Shown: positions 1 through 10,627 of the stretch, piece after piece
Numbering within the stretch: the stretch's first letter is position 1
Layout of the letters: every line of letters begins with the position of its first letter
DNA from: Entoloma clypeatum
Lineage: Eukaryota > Basidiomycota > Agaricomycetes > Agaricales > Entolomataceae
Assembly (NCBI GenBank): GCA_963565915.1
Contig: OY751491.1
Location: forward strand, 4,278,001-4,342,000
Direction: 5' to 3'
DNA: 64,000 nt
Made by a program: the position numbers and the translations under genes
The notes under the pieces: generated by a model
Databases searched by the model: none
What the model saw: only the letters and a program-made list of their open reading frames with translations
What the model was told of the DNA's origin: nothing

Positions 1-8
1 CTGCTACA

Positions 9-302
9 ATGGCTTATTTCGAAAGCAGATGGTCACAGATGCCAGCTGTCAGCGCTGTCATGGTTGAAGTCGTTGAGGACACTGATGAACCTGTGCAAAA
101 GGACACGGTGAGGGAAACAGACAGAGCACACAATGTTGATGACGAAGACAAAATCTTGCTGGGTGGCTTTGAGGATCTCGAACGTTGGAACACCAAGGGA
201 TACACATACACAACATGTTCGACTACAGATGCATCTGACAACACAGAGCAAGCCAATGAACAAAAAGACCAAGTAACACCTACCACAATACCCGGAATAT
301 AA
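9..302 (+). pseudogene. C-terminal fragment of a retroelement Gag-like protein (left copy)
   Basis: An open frame runs from an internal ATG to a TAA at about 300-302. It encodes an acidic, Thr/Asp-rich tail with no domain of its own. The mirror copy on minus (about 17,000-16,473) extends further upstream and shows a CCHC zinc knuckle, C-x2-C-x4-H-x4-C in CHFCWKGGHLLREC, so this is read as the tail of a Gag-type nucleocapsid protein. The fragment ends just before the MITE at 329. It is cut by the window start, so its real beginning is not visible. It is inferred to be non-functional debris. Confidence 0.5.
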
Positions 303-328
303 CAGTATTTCCCCCTTAGGGCTGAACT

Positions 329-759
329 CCAGTGAAAATCGGGTCGTGTGGGAGTGGGTTTTCTCAGGGCTATTTTAGGTTTGATCTTGCCTAATTTGGT
401 TTAAATCAGTCCAAATGGGAAATTTGATTTGATCGACACCAAGTCCAACTTTAAGGGTTTGAGTCAGGATAACCTGGAAAATTTGGGAAACGAGCAGGAT
501 GTGATCCGGTTTTCTCAAGGTTTTTTCAGGGGTGATTCAGTTAAAATCTGTCAAACCAGGGGAATTAAGTGGGAACCTGTGGGAATTGATGGTTGAATTT
601 CCGGATTATTCTGACTCAAACCCTCTCAAACCCTTAAAGTTGGACTCTCCATAAGTCAAATCAAATTTCCCATTCAGACTGATTTAAACCAAATTAGGCA
701 AGATCAAACCTGAAATAGCCCTGAGAAAACCCACTTCCCTGCGACCCGATTTTCACTGG
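329..759. mobile_element. Palindromic MITE, left copy (TIR CCAGTGAAAATCGG)
   Basis: The two halves are long inverted repeats: about 330-460 re-occurs inverted at about 615-758, including the GATCTTGCCTAATTTGG segment and its complement. The ends read CCAGTG...CACTGG. The flanks carry the direct repeat GGCTGAAC (320-327 and 760-767), as expected of an 8-bp target duplication with one stray base on the left. There is no coding capacity. The TIR resembles that of the 2,438-3,741 element. The 8-bp duplication suggests a hAT-like mover, but the superfamily is inferred. Confidence 0.75.
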
Positions 760-925
760 GGCTGAACCCATGAGGCCTAAGGACCTAGGTGGTCGGTGCA
801 CGTGAACTGTGTCATGTGATGCATTGGTTGAAAATACCGTCCGGGTGGTTCTTTCTTCTTGTTCCTCCCATTCTCTTTCCATTTCAAAACTCTTCCAAAA
901 AAACCTCAATATGTCGGCAACCTTC

Positions 926-1384
926 AAACACTACCCGTAATGCAGGTTCAGACTCCGCCAGCAACAATAGATTGAGCAACAAAAAGGGCACTCTAACTAT
1001 AGGTGGAGTGCATGTGAAGAAATTAATTCAATTAATTAAAATTAATTTGAGATGACAAGGGTACTTCATAATTATTATCTATACTTGTGGGCTAACTTTT
1101 GAAAGCCAAGTACTGATGAAAAATGTACTGAATGATAAGGAATTGAGACTTGAGAGTGTGATTCACTGACAGCTGAAATTATTGGTATCTGGAAAACATG
1201 AACAGGCAATTTGTGGGCAATGTTCTGAGAAAAGAAAAGAAAATCCATTTATCTTTGAAAACTGGTGGGCCTGGCTGCTGATGTATTTTACTGCTTGATA
1301 GCTAAATTACAAGTCCTAATATGTAACTGTCCTCACCAACCTCGCCAACAACTAACTCTGTTCCTCCCAGTGCACGAAGGGGGA
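926..1384. other. Stretch without recognisable gene
   Basis: AT-rich sequence just inside the break of the inverted duplication. CTTCAAACACTA at 926-937 looks like the terminus of the TAGTGTTTGAAG hAT-MITE family seen elsewhere in the window, possibly a solo end. Nothing else was recognised. Confidence 0.4.
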
Positions 1385-2200
1385 CATGACGTGGCTGATG
1401 GGTGTGAGGCACAGCTGTTGGGCGTGAAGGGGGACGAGACGTGGCCATTGGGCAGGAAGGATGGCTGTTAAGCGTGAAGTACAGCTGTTTGGCATGAGGT
1501 ACAACCATTGGGTGTGAAGGTACAGCCGTTGGACACAAAGGGGGACGAGATGCGGCAGTTGGGCAGAGGTATGGCCACTGTGCATGAAGGTAGGGCTGTT
1601 GGGCACGAAGGAGCATGAGATGCAGCCTCTTATGGACTCTACAGTATGCGGACCATGTCATCTCTTTTATTTATCATCCCTACTCAGCGCCCTCTTACGA
1701 ATACACTACTGTATGTCTAATAGCTACTTTTGTTCCCTTAGATTCCCAGTATGACTCAGTCCGCAGTAGCCTTACTCAGCTCCGCAGCAGTAACCTTACT
1801 CAGCTCTGCAGTAGTACTACTCAGTCCGCAGTCGTCTTACTCATGCGCACTGCCTTCTGCAGTTACTGACTCATTCGCTACCGCTCATAGTCAGTACTAT
1901 ATAAACCTCATGTACCATAGCTACATTCCTTAGATTTAGCAATCACATTGCTCTTCGCCTTTCCACTTCCTGCATACTCTGCCTGAACCTTGGAATGGTT
2001 TGTTAAGCATAATACAGCCGTTGGGTGTGAGGGATGACTGTTGGGCGTAAAGGGAGGTGGTTGGGCGTGAAGGACAGCCATTAAGTGTGAAGTATGGCTG
2101 TTGGGTGTGAAGGTAAGCATGAAGTATGGCTGTTGGGCATGAAGCTATGGCCTTTGGGCATGAAGGGGGACGAGACTGCAGCAGTTGGAGTTTGGCTGCA
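1385..2200. repeat. 20-bp minisatellite array, locus 1 (split by a solo LTR)
   Basis: Degenerate tandem units of about 20 bp, with some of 30 bp, carry the core GTTGGGC followed by a purine-rich tail, at 1,385-1,627 and again at 2,015-2,200. The solo LTR at 1,628-2,014 interrupts the array. Removing it and one CAGCC copy restores a continuous unit. The same unit forms the arrays at 2,755, 5,998 and, inverted, 30,178. Long open frames across the array on both strands are by-products of the repeat. Confidence 0.8.
1628..2014 (+). mobile_element. Solo LTR of the Ty3/Gypsy family also present at 31,167-37,788
   Basis: The sequence aligns over its full length with the 388-389 bp LTRs at 31,167-31,555 and 37,401-37,788. 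It shares the ACTATATAAACC TATA region, the CATGTACCATAGCTACATTCC segment and the end GGTTTGTTAAGCATAA. It is clearly older, with many substitutions. The flanking 5-bp duplication CAGCC (1,623-1,627 and 2,015-2,019) fixes the ends. No internal region remains, consistent with LTR-LTR recombination. Confidence 0.85.
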
Positions 2201-2437
2201 TCCTCACATGGCCTGCGAACTGGTTGGCTGCCTTTCCCTGTGTCACAACTGTCCTCCATTCCCAGGAGGTCATCCTCGGTGCTTCGGAGGGTTGTTGGTG
2301 CTACCAGCGGCATTGTCAACGTTGATGGGTGTGAGTCGGAATTCGGTTTGTTGTTTGGCCGAGTTATCTCATGGACAAAAAAGTTAAGTATTTCGAACTT
2401 TTGGCGCGCTGAGCTGAATGGCACGTGATGGGTGATG
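2201..2437. other. Unassigned coding-like remnant
   Basis: Between the minisatellite and the next TIR element, minus reads an open frame rich in Pro, Thr and Ser (part of 2,424-1,936). No domain is recognisable and the frame runs into the minisatellite, so no function is claimed. Confidence 0.3.
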
Positions 2438-3741
2438 CCCAGTCAAAATCGGATCATGGTTCCAGATGGGGAAATCAGGTGAAATCCGGCCCCTACGTGA
2501 TTTTTCCCAGATGGACCCACCGAGAACCTGCTGTTCCGAAAAAAACAGATATCTTGCCTAAAGTCTGTGAATGGATGGGGTTAAGTGGGTCAAAAACAGG
2601 TGCTGATGTGGGATTTTCCTGATTGGGCTTTCAGGGTTGTTTTCGGGGAATTTTCGGTTGGTTCACTTTTAGTTGTAGATGATGGTTTTTAATAATTTGA
2701 TTCACTATACTAATATAATACAAAATGACTACAAACTATACTATATATAAACTAATTTGAGCATGAGGGAGTTGGACACGAGGACGGTGGTTGGGGGATA
2801 AGAAGCGGACGTTGGGCACGAGGGGAGGCTGTTGGGCCTGAGGGACAGTCGTTGGACACGAGGGGCGGTCGTTGGACACGGAGGACATTGTGCAGGAGGA
2901 GCGGCCATTGTGCCCGAGGCACGGTCGTTGGACATGGGGGGCAGTCATTAGGGGCAAGGGGCGGCCATTGGGCCCCAGGGACGGTGGTTGGACACGGGGG
3001 GGCGACTGTTTCACAGGAGGGGGGGCCGTTGTGCAGGAGGGATGGTCATTGGGCACGGGAAATGGCCATTTGGCATGAGAAATCGCCGTTGGGCAGGAGA
3101 CATGGCCGTTGGGCGCAAAGGTAGGCCATTGGGCAAGAGACACGGTCGTTGGGTGCGAAAGAAGGTGGTTGGACGCCGTTGGGCAGGAGACGTGGCCGTT
3201 GGGTATGAGAGACGGTTGCTGGGAACGAGGGACGGTCGCTGGGCATGGGGAATGGCCGTTGGGCAGGAGACGCGGCTGTTGGGTGCAAAGGAAGGTGGTT
3301 GGGCAAGAGACGTGGCCGTTGGGCAACAGGGACGGCCGTTGGGCACAGAGGTAGGCCGTTGGGCAAGAAACGCGGCAGTTGGGTATGAGGGGTGGCTGTT
3401 GAGCCCACGAACCGGGCGATGATCAATGACGGGGGCAGAGCGAGGGGAGGCATAGTGGGAAGTGGTTGGCAGTGGTTACATACTTAAAATTTTAAAGTTC
3501 AATGACTCGCTTCAGCGAGTTGAATCGGAGTTTGAATTGACTTGAAAAATCTTGAGTGTGCCAGCATAATGTGTCGTTGGTGCGAAGTCCGAACAGGTGC
3601 AACGCACCTTTTCGTTGCAAGGCTGGGAATTCCAGGACCATCAGGAAATTTCCCGATGGTGTCTCAATTCCCAACTTTCCCTGTCAGGGACCCCCTCAAT
3701 CCCACAAGGGCCGGATTCCACCAAGTCCGATTTTGACTGGG
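2438..3741. mobile_element. Non-autonomous TIR element carrying a minisatellite
   Basis: The ends are inverted repeats, CCCAGTCAAAATCGGA at 2,438 and its complement ending at 3,741. AATCCGGCCC recurs a little further in on both sides. The flanks read GGTGATG (2,431-2,437) and GGTGACG (3,742-3,748), a 7-8 bp target duplication with one mismatch. The interior is mostly the 20-bp minisatellite at 2,755-3,412, with no transposase. Its TIR is related to that of the palindromic MITE at 329-759, so both may be mobilised by the same, probably hAT-like, enzyme. That assignment is inferred. Confidence 0.65.
2755..3412. repeat. 20-bp minisatellite array, locus 2
   Basis: Near-perfect 20-bp register over about 30 units, best seen at 3,175-3,400. 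Each unit starts GTTGGGCA or GTTGGGTA and ends in a G-rich GACG-GGCC tail. Because 20 is not a multiple of three, all frames stay open and give artificial Arg/Gly/Trp-rich (plus) or Pro/Asn/Cys-rich (minus) ORFs. None is regarded as a gene. The array lies wholly inside the TIR element 2,438-3,741. Confidence 0.9.
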
Positions 3742-3748
3742 GGTGACG

Positions 3749-4583
3749 TTTCATATTCATACTCCGAAGCGAGCACGCACAATAGATTGAGCGACGAAAA
3801 GTTTGGCGCCTCCAACTGAAAGGCACGTGACGAGCGATTTAGACTCCGATAGATTGAGCGACGAAAAATCTGCGGCACGGTCTGGAAAGACCGAGTTCTC
3901 GTAAACTCGAACTCGGAAGCTTGAAGTCACCTGGTTGCTAGAGCTCTCATACTTGGCGTGTAATTAGAGGCTATGATTAATAAAAACAAGTTTGGCCTCG
4001 TTTGATGAGATCGACTTGGAGCAATCGACCTCGTGCCACGTGGGCCCTTGGGCCCGACAACAATGCATGAGCATGGGAAAGAATTTTTTCAACCCATACC
4101 CACCGAACCTCTCGAACCCAAACCTCATGTTCAGATCCCAGATTCATGTTCGATGACACACCGCCACCGAACCGAACTGCGGCCAGAAAGGGTTCAGGAA
4201 TCAGGAGGTGGTTTGATGGCGCGGGAGGGCATAGCCGAGCATTGTTGATGGTGCATGAAATCGTCACACTCAGGTCAATGCATCAACGTTTTCCGGGAAA
4301 GTACTCCTTCAACTCCCAAGCTTCGAAGGCCTGACTGTTTCCCCAACGTTTCCCCTTCGAAAAGAAACTTCTCCCTTTTCCACGTTTGAGAAACATCATC
4401 ACTGTCAGGAGCGGATGTGTTTGCTGGTTGCAATCGTACGTTAGGCTTCTCCCAAGCACTTGCGGCTGCTGTGAAATCGAGGAAAATGCGGCCGATGGCC
4501 CGGGAGTGTGTGTACACGCAGGCCTGTACTAGTATTACTTAAAATCCAGGATTGCTGTTAATTCTTTCCTCATCGCACTCATA
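3749..4583. other. Intergenic stretch, no gene recognised
   Basis: The stretch holds a short duplication: ATAGATTGAGCGACGAAAA occurs at about 3,782 and again at about 3,850, and a diverged form lies near 966. Small open frames at 4,033-4,334 lack domain signatures. The region may include the promoter of the following lectin-like gene. Confidence 0.4.
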
Positions 4584-5220
4584 ATGGTCATTGCCATTCA
4601 CTCTGTGGCCTACGCCGGACAGGTCCTCACCCTCGCTGGCACTGGTGAAATATCCTTCTACTCTCCTTCGACGGTCGCCTAACCGCTTCTTTACCTGGTA
4701 TAGTTGTTGTTAGTTCGAATGGGATTCAAGCTGGTGATCCTAAACAGAGAGTATGTGCTCTCCTTGTAATAGTAGGTGGCTGATGATAAAGTGCTTTTCG
4801 TCACGTAGTGGACATTGGAGCCCCGGTATGACGATTTAGGACACAAGCTGTATGCCTTCAAAAACCTCGCAAATCATCAATACCTTGCCTTGGCTGATGA
4901 TTACAAAACAATTATCACAACCCGAAGACGCTTTGGTTGGACCTTGGGCTCGGTCGACGGGCGGAACGTGTATGTCTTGAGGTACTCTTCTGGGACTTCT
5001 CGTTTATGCATTTTCTGCATGTCACAGGCTGTACGACGAAAATTACACGCATAATGTTCTTGAATTGTCTGGACGTTCTGGTAAACCAAACCTCGGCGTC
5101 TTCAACAGGCTTCCGACACAGCAGTGGGAATTCATCTCGGGTGAGTATATGCGTCTTATTGCATGCCGTGGAAATGAGTCATTAATATTGCTCTGTGATT
5201 GTTCTTGATGACCAGCCTGA
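4584..5220 (+). CDS. Small beta-trefoil (ricin-B-like) domain protein, five exons
   Basis: Predicted exons are 4584-4644, 4704-4750, 4809-4969, 5028-5140 and 5216-5220. They sum to 387 nt (128 residues), with GT-AG introns and consistent phase. The product carries motifs typical of fungal beta-trefoil lectins or inhibitors: a QRWTLEP segment after a Gly/Asp turn near residue 36, a central NLANHQYLAL strand pair, and a C-terminal TQQWEF near residue 121. Such proteins usually bind carbohydrate or proteases in the cytosol. No convincing signal peptide is seen. The length is short of a full three-lobed trefoil (about 140-150 residues), so the start may lie upstream or the gene may be trimmed. 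It sits alone between repeats. Family assignment is moderate and ligand unknown. Confidence 0.5.
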
Positions 5221-5367
5221 GTTTACTGATTATGGGTCCTTGGCGTGATTTATGTACTACTGTACTTTTGGTTCACCCAATCCAGTCGCGTTTGATTTTG
5301 GTTGGTCAATGCATGTCCACCAAGTTGTGCAAGTTGAAAAGGCATCAACTTAGAGCGTAAGATTTGC

Positions 5368-5425
5368 CCGAAAAAAAAACGTTCGACCCCCGGTATATTT
5401 TTTCTGTTCCGCCACCCCCTTGAGA
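5368..5425. repeat. Dispersed repeat of about 60 bp, copy 1
   Basis: A segment of about 60 bp starting GCCCGAAAAAAAAA and ending GTTCCGCCACCCCCTTG recurs at 42,620-42,678 with only a few changes. The sequence on either side is unrelated, so these look like conserved ends of a degraded mobile element. Its class is unknown. Confidence 0.7.
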
Positions 5426-5997
5426 CCCACTAGAATGTTGCGACATAGGTATTCTTATACCCCACCGCCCGCTCCTACATCCTTATGAACTCCATTGGCG
5501 GGTATCCCGGTCGATGAACATGAAACGAGACTTATCAATTTCGAGGCCATCAGGAAAAGCTAATATGTGTTAATATACCAAATGTAGAACTAAAAGCATG
5601 GAAATGGAACTTAAAAGTTGTAAATCTGGCCAAAAGTGCACTATCCACATTAATTGATCCATTGAACCAAAATGAGAGTCTATAGAAGTTCCACTGTTCC
5701 ATCCAGTTCCAATGGAATAACATTTTACACACATTTTCGTCAATTGGTGTTTCAACATACAAGTTACAAACATCCAATCATCATGCATATAATTAAATCA
5801 CGCCATTGGTTGTTGAACATAGGACCGTATTTTTATTTCACACAGAGATACAAATGAGCGAGGGAGTAAATGAGTGGCAAATAAGACAAGGTCAATCGAA
5901 ACCAGCAACTGCTCCTCCATCCCATCATTCGACCCCTTTTTGCCTGAACCCAAACATGAACCTAGGTTTGAACTGTGGTTTGACATGAAAAAAAGCC
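5426..5997. other. AT-rich stretch, nothing recognised
   Basis: No domain-bearing frame, tRNA-like structure or terminal repeat was seen here. Short minus-strand frames are interrupted and low-complexity. Confidence 0.35.
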
Positions 5998-6830
5998 GCA
6001 AGAGGCGGCCGTGGGCGACAAGAGATGGCCATAGTGCATGAGAAGAGCTGTCAGGAACGAGAGATGGCCATGGGGGCGAGAGAGAGCGGTTGGACACGTG
6101 AGGAGGCCATAGGGGAAGAGAGGGAGCCGTTGGCAATGAGAGACGGTACGAGGGAGCTGTTGGACACGAGAAATGGCCGTTGGAAGGAAAAATTGTTGGT
6201 GATGAGAGGCAATGATTGGGCTTGAGCATGAGGGAGCTGTTGGAGACAAGAGACGGCTGTTGGGCACGTGAGGGGGCTATAGGGAGCTGTTGGACACGAG
6301 AGACGGCTGTTTGGCACGAGAGGAGCCGTTGGAGATATGAGATGGCCGTTGGGCGGGAGAGGGAGCCCTTGGATGCGAGAGGGAACCATTGGATGTGAGA
6401 GACAGCTGTTGGGCCCAAGGGGACGAGAGGGAGCCATTGGACACGAGGGTGCCGTTGTACATGAGAGGGAGCTGTTGTACACGTCACATGAGAGGAAGCC
6501 GTTGGACACGAGAACCGGCCATTGGGAGGAAAAACTGTTGGCGATGAGAGGCAACAATTGGGCTTGAGCGAGAGGGAGCCGTTAGAGACAAGAGATGGCC
6601 ATTGGGCATGCGAGGAGGTTGTAGGAGATGAGAGGCAGCCGTTGGGGGCAAAAGATGGCTGTTTGGCGCGAGAGGGGGGCCGTCGGAGATGAGAGATGGC
6701 CGTTGGTCGTGAGAGGAAGCTGTTGGATGTGAGAGATGGCCGTTGGCAATGAGAGATGGCCGTTAGGCAAGGGAGGAGGGCATTGGGGGTGAGAGGGAGC
6801 CGTTGTTGAAGAAAGAGTGAGAGTGGTGGT
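5998..6830. repeat. 20-bp minisatellite array, locus 3
   Basis: More degenerate tandem units of about 20 bp on the pattern GTTGG-CACGAGAGA-GGCC/AGCT run for about 830 bp. An internal duplication of a larger block is visible: AAAAATTGTTGGTGATGAGAGGCAATGATTGGG near 6,190 recurs as a close variant near 6,530. Open frames on both strands are repeat artefacts. No flanking terminal repeats were found for this array. Confidence 0.85.
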
Positions 6831-9800
6831 TGCAGAAGAAGAAGAGGAAGCGATTGAACAAATACATCGCAACATCAAGTTATGATAATCACATGGACTC
6901 AATCATTTCCAGGGGCGGTCTCCAACGATGATGTTTGATTGAACAAATTGTACCCCATACGAGTCGCTGCGACAATGTACGCACTTTGACATGCGTAAGT
7001 ACTTAGGACACCTGCCCCCCGCCCCACCACACCATAACATGTGGCCTTACCTTAATACCTTTATGTGGATGCTTGTCCTCAGGCCTCGGGACCACGAGCT
7101 TCAAACTAACCAACTTTCATACACCAGGTTACCATGAATTACTTGCACTTTTTTTCCCATTGCTTCGCTGTGCTTCATCCAATTGTCATAGATAATTTGA
7201 GCCCCATAACTTTAAGTTATACTTAGGCAATTGAGGTGCTATTACATCCAAGAGTGTATCATTGAACAACTATTAGAAAGAGCCTCTCATAACACCACAC
7301 CAGTGGATTCACATTTGACAACACTTGCATCCATCTTGCATCCATTGGAACACTAACCGGTCCACCTGACAAGTTGGTGTTCCATTTGGTCTGTTGAATG
7401 TCCATTAAGAGAAATATTACAAATCAAGGTTTTCCCGATGGCTGAAAAAATCGACTCATTCGTGCGTTACTTGAAATCGGTGTCTATAGATCCCTCTGTA
7501 GCTCTTACACTCTTCGAAACCGCATTCTGTGAAATTGGCCCCACGGTTGTCCTAGCCAAGGAATATTCACATAAGTGGAGAACAGCAAACACAATATAGC
7601 TTACTGGAGTTAAACCAGACCTGGGAATGTATGCACATTGGTACATGGTACACCCTACCAGTGATCCCCATTTTTCCTTTGCAAATGCATGCTTGTCCCC
7701 TCGGGGCGGCGTTATCTGTATCCAAGTCTGTATCCGTGTAAGAAAGAAAGGAAGAAAATAACAAGGTGGGGGCAAAGCAGCTTCAGGTGTTCATCAAATA
7801 TTGTTTGATATGCAGAAATCCTGAAGAAAGTCATGTTTGGGAGGTCGCCGAGAATACCAGGCGTGAGGCGGACTTGGCCATGAAAAATGGCAGAAGCCAA
7901 AAGGCTAAGTGACTCGGAGAAAGGGCGGGGCGTCTCTTGTCGCTGGTAGTCTAAGGATTCTTCGCTGGATGTATATCAGATTCCAAGGCCATGGACACCC
8001 AAAAGCAATGAAAGAAAAGTACGGCGACTGGGAGGAGAAAGAAAGTGAACTTGGAGGTGATGACATTAGGAACAACCCAAACCAAGAAATTTGCAGAAAT
8101 TTGTTCAATTTTTGCTATTTTCTGTCAAAACATACTAATCTTTGTAAACTGGTAGATTTCATTAATACTTTTCATGGGCCTTCATTTTGGAAAATTTAAC
8201 AAAGAATTAGTAAATTTAGACAAGCATTTGACGTGGTGTTAATTTCTTCACTTTGGATATTGCTCTTGATCACTGCAGTTTCAATGACATTGGCAAAACA
8301 ACATTGATTTGATAAGATATGATAAATACATTACATCACTACATACAACAGTAATTAATCAAGTAACAGCCAGACCCCCATTGAGTTGCATCACGTCGTT
8401 TGACCAACAAAAAGTAAGGGATTTGCTTCCCATATGTAAGTTGGTAACTATGGAACAATAATTAGATCAATGATGATGTTGAGCAAATCAGGCTGCACAT
8501 GAAGCCAACATCACCGTGTTTAACATGATGCTGAGCACAGACACAATGTGGGTGGTTAGAGCACAGGTCATGTACATAAAAAAGGGGCAGGACCTACTAC
8601 GCGTGAAACCCGTCAGACGAGGTATGGACGCCGAAGACGAAGGTTTGTCTACAGAATGGAGTGGGTCTTTTGATGACCTATGGGATGCCAAGCAAGCCTC
8701 GTTTGTAAAAAAAAAATTAGAAAACGGACGGCGTTGTACAACACCGTCATTGTGGGTCAAGAAAAAGAGGTGGCGAACCTGTCATCACCCCATCCATCAC
8801 TGGTGATATTTGCCGCGCCCCCTCCTCCTGATCCCAGAGAACAAGCTATCCAGCTCGTTTGTGTCATGAGTGCAGTGGTGAACGATGGTCGTCATTTGGT
8901 TGGCCTCATAGTCACATTGCAAAGGGTTGAGGAACCTGTATAGACAACATGGAAACATTGTCAGAGAATCGAGACGGCAAGGACATACCTTGTGTTGGGA
9001 CAGTGAAGCTGGGGAAGTAACTTTAGGTGCCCTCTCGTTGGTCACCCAGCCTCGCTCTAACTAAAGACGAAGGGGGTCGTCGCTGGGTCGTTGCAACCAA
9101 TGGTTGTTGCCGTTGTGAATGAAAGACTCAATATGGAACAAATAAGTACCAACATTCAACTTAAGGATGATGGCACGTGCACATTCGGCGGAGCTCGAAA
9201 TGACTTGGTTTGTTTTTGGTTGCTACCGCACCTTAGAGGCTTAGACGAGGGCATATGTAGGATGTGAGGTGCAGCACCCACAGTTTGTCTTTCTCTTGTT
9301 AGTTTTACTTTCATATCCTACATGAGAACATCACTAATAATTGACTTTTGTATGTATAAAACTTTTATTAAGTTTGATAAAATTTGGTGAATTATGTAAA
9401 GACTTGATGATATGAGCACAAAATTTGACTGAATTCAGGTGAATTCAGCTAAGTTGGTTAATTTTGCAAAGTTTTCACTGATCTATCCGATTTTTGGATT
9501 CAGGTTTTTCCTGATGGAAGTGCATGGAGCAGCAGTGTTGAAGAGAGCACTGGGAGACGGACACTCGTAAGGATGGGGAGGGCAGAGAAATCACACCAGC
9601 GAGCTTCGAGGACGAACCTGTAGAAATGCCTCCTCTAAAACAGTGCTGCCGCTGCAGCCCCCGTATCCGTCCACCGGCAACACACCCCCCGATCCCCAAA
9701 GACAGCGTCTATGCCCCCCGTGGCCAACGCCAACGCCAAAATGAACCCTGCCCATAGGAGACCAGCCAAAGCCACCAGGAGAGCAGTTACAAGAACGGAT

Positions 9801-10089
9801 GTCTGGATATCGATGCCAGTGGTCGTTTACTGGAGTTGGTATCGAGGAGCGGTGGTGCACCAAGCTGCGTATGTCGTTCAGATTAGCTCAACTTGAATAT
9901 GGAGGCACACCTGCTTACATGCTTTTTTAGGTCATTGGAAATGACTGTATGTTGTCGCTGGAGTCTGGAGATCACTCAGTTTGAAATTTTGACAGTGTCT
10001 GGGTTGTTGAAAGCGAGAAATAAAGAGACTGGGAACGACATGTAGAAAGTCATATTGTAAGGTCAATACACAAACCATGTCTGCGAGGA
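6831..10089. other. 3.2-kb stretch with no recognisable gene
   Basis: Apart from the short palindrome at about 8,727-8,748 no organised feature was found. Frames such as 7,467-7,775 (minus), 8,516-8,806 (plus) and 9,591-9,863 (minus) have no domain motifs, no plausible intron structure and little codon regularity. Probably old mobile-element debris. Confidence 0.4.
8727..8748. repeat. Palindromic 22-mer also found at 41,581-41,602
   Basis: GACGGCGTTGTACAACACCGTC is nearly its own reverse complement. A close variant sits at 41,581-41,602, and both are followed by TTGTG and a CAAGA segment. This may be the fused ends of a small element or an empty-site remnant. It is too short to classify. Confidence 0.5.
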
Positions 10090-10627
10090 GATCTTTGTTA
10101 TATTCCGATCAATTCTGATGATTTCCGACCAATTCTGACACCTCTGACACCTCCGACATTTTGACTAATACTTATTATGCATACTTACTGTTATGAATCT
10201 CATTACTATGTACATTACTTACATCTGACCATTTTACTTATGTTAAGCATCTCCGACAGCCACTCGTTATCTGACTCCGATGAAGCCACATGTCCTCCGA
10301 CATAGTATTTAAACTCATGTAGAATTGTGTATTAGCCTCAGTTTGAATATCAACTTAGATTCAACATCACACCTCCCGTCCTCTTTCTGACTCTTAACTT
10401 GAGTCTGACCTCTGACCCTCTGATCCTCTGATCCTCCGAAATAAGGATGCCGACATATTAGCAAGGGTGCAACACACAAGTTGAAGCCAAGTCCTTGCCC
10501 CTACATTGCACATGCTCCAACCCTCCGACCCTCTGATGTGTCCGACATAGCTCCGATGTTTTTGTCGATCAGTTCTTAACAGTATATTCAAACTGCCACT
10601 TGCTTATCTGTATTTCAAATTCCAGTC
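10090..10627 (+). mobile_element. Probable 5' LTR and leader of the decayed chromovirus
   Basis: The sequence just upstream of gag contains a TATA-like TAGTATTTAAACTC at about 10,301 and dense TCCGAC/TCTGAC words. A segment near 10,468-10,600 (CAACACACAAGTTGAAGCC...ACAGTATATTCAAACTGCCA) recurs, diverged, at about 19,350-19,490. LTR ends could not be fixed because no matching 3' LTR is present after 14,914. The call rests on position and the second copy. Confidence 0.4.

Larger units (their letters stand above)
1..925. repeat. Left arm of a large inverted duplication
   Basis: This stretch is repeated almost identically, in reverse complement, at 15,850-16,774, so base n pairs with base 16,775-n. 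The similarity stops abruptly after the ATGTCGGCAAC at about 914-925. The left end is cut by the window edge, so the true arm may be longer. It contains the end of a Gag-like reading frame, a complete 431-bp palindromic MITE, and the start codon region of a coiled-coil gene that is present only in the right copy. Confidence 0.93.

Noticed and set aside
2736..3453. Long ORFs of up to 196 codons on both strands across the minisatellite, encoding Pro/Asn/Cys- or Arg/Gly/Trp-rich repeats
   Set aside because: A 20-bp unit without stops keeps every frame open. The frames lack starts in good context, introns or conservation beyond the repeat itself.
1628..6830. Possible CRISPR-like array because of regular short repeats
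   Set aside because: Units are head-to-tail without unique spacers and the genome is eukaryotic.
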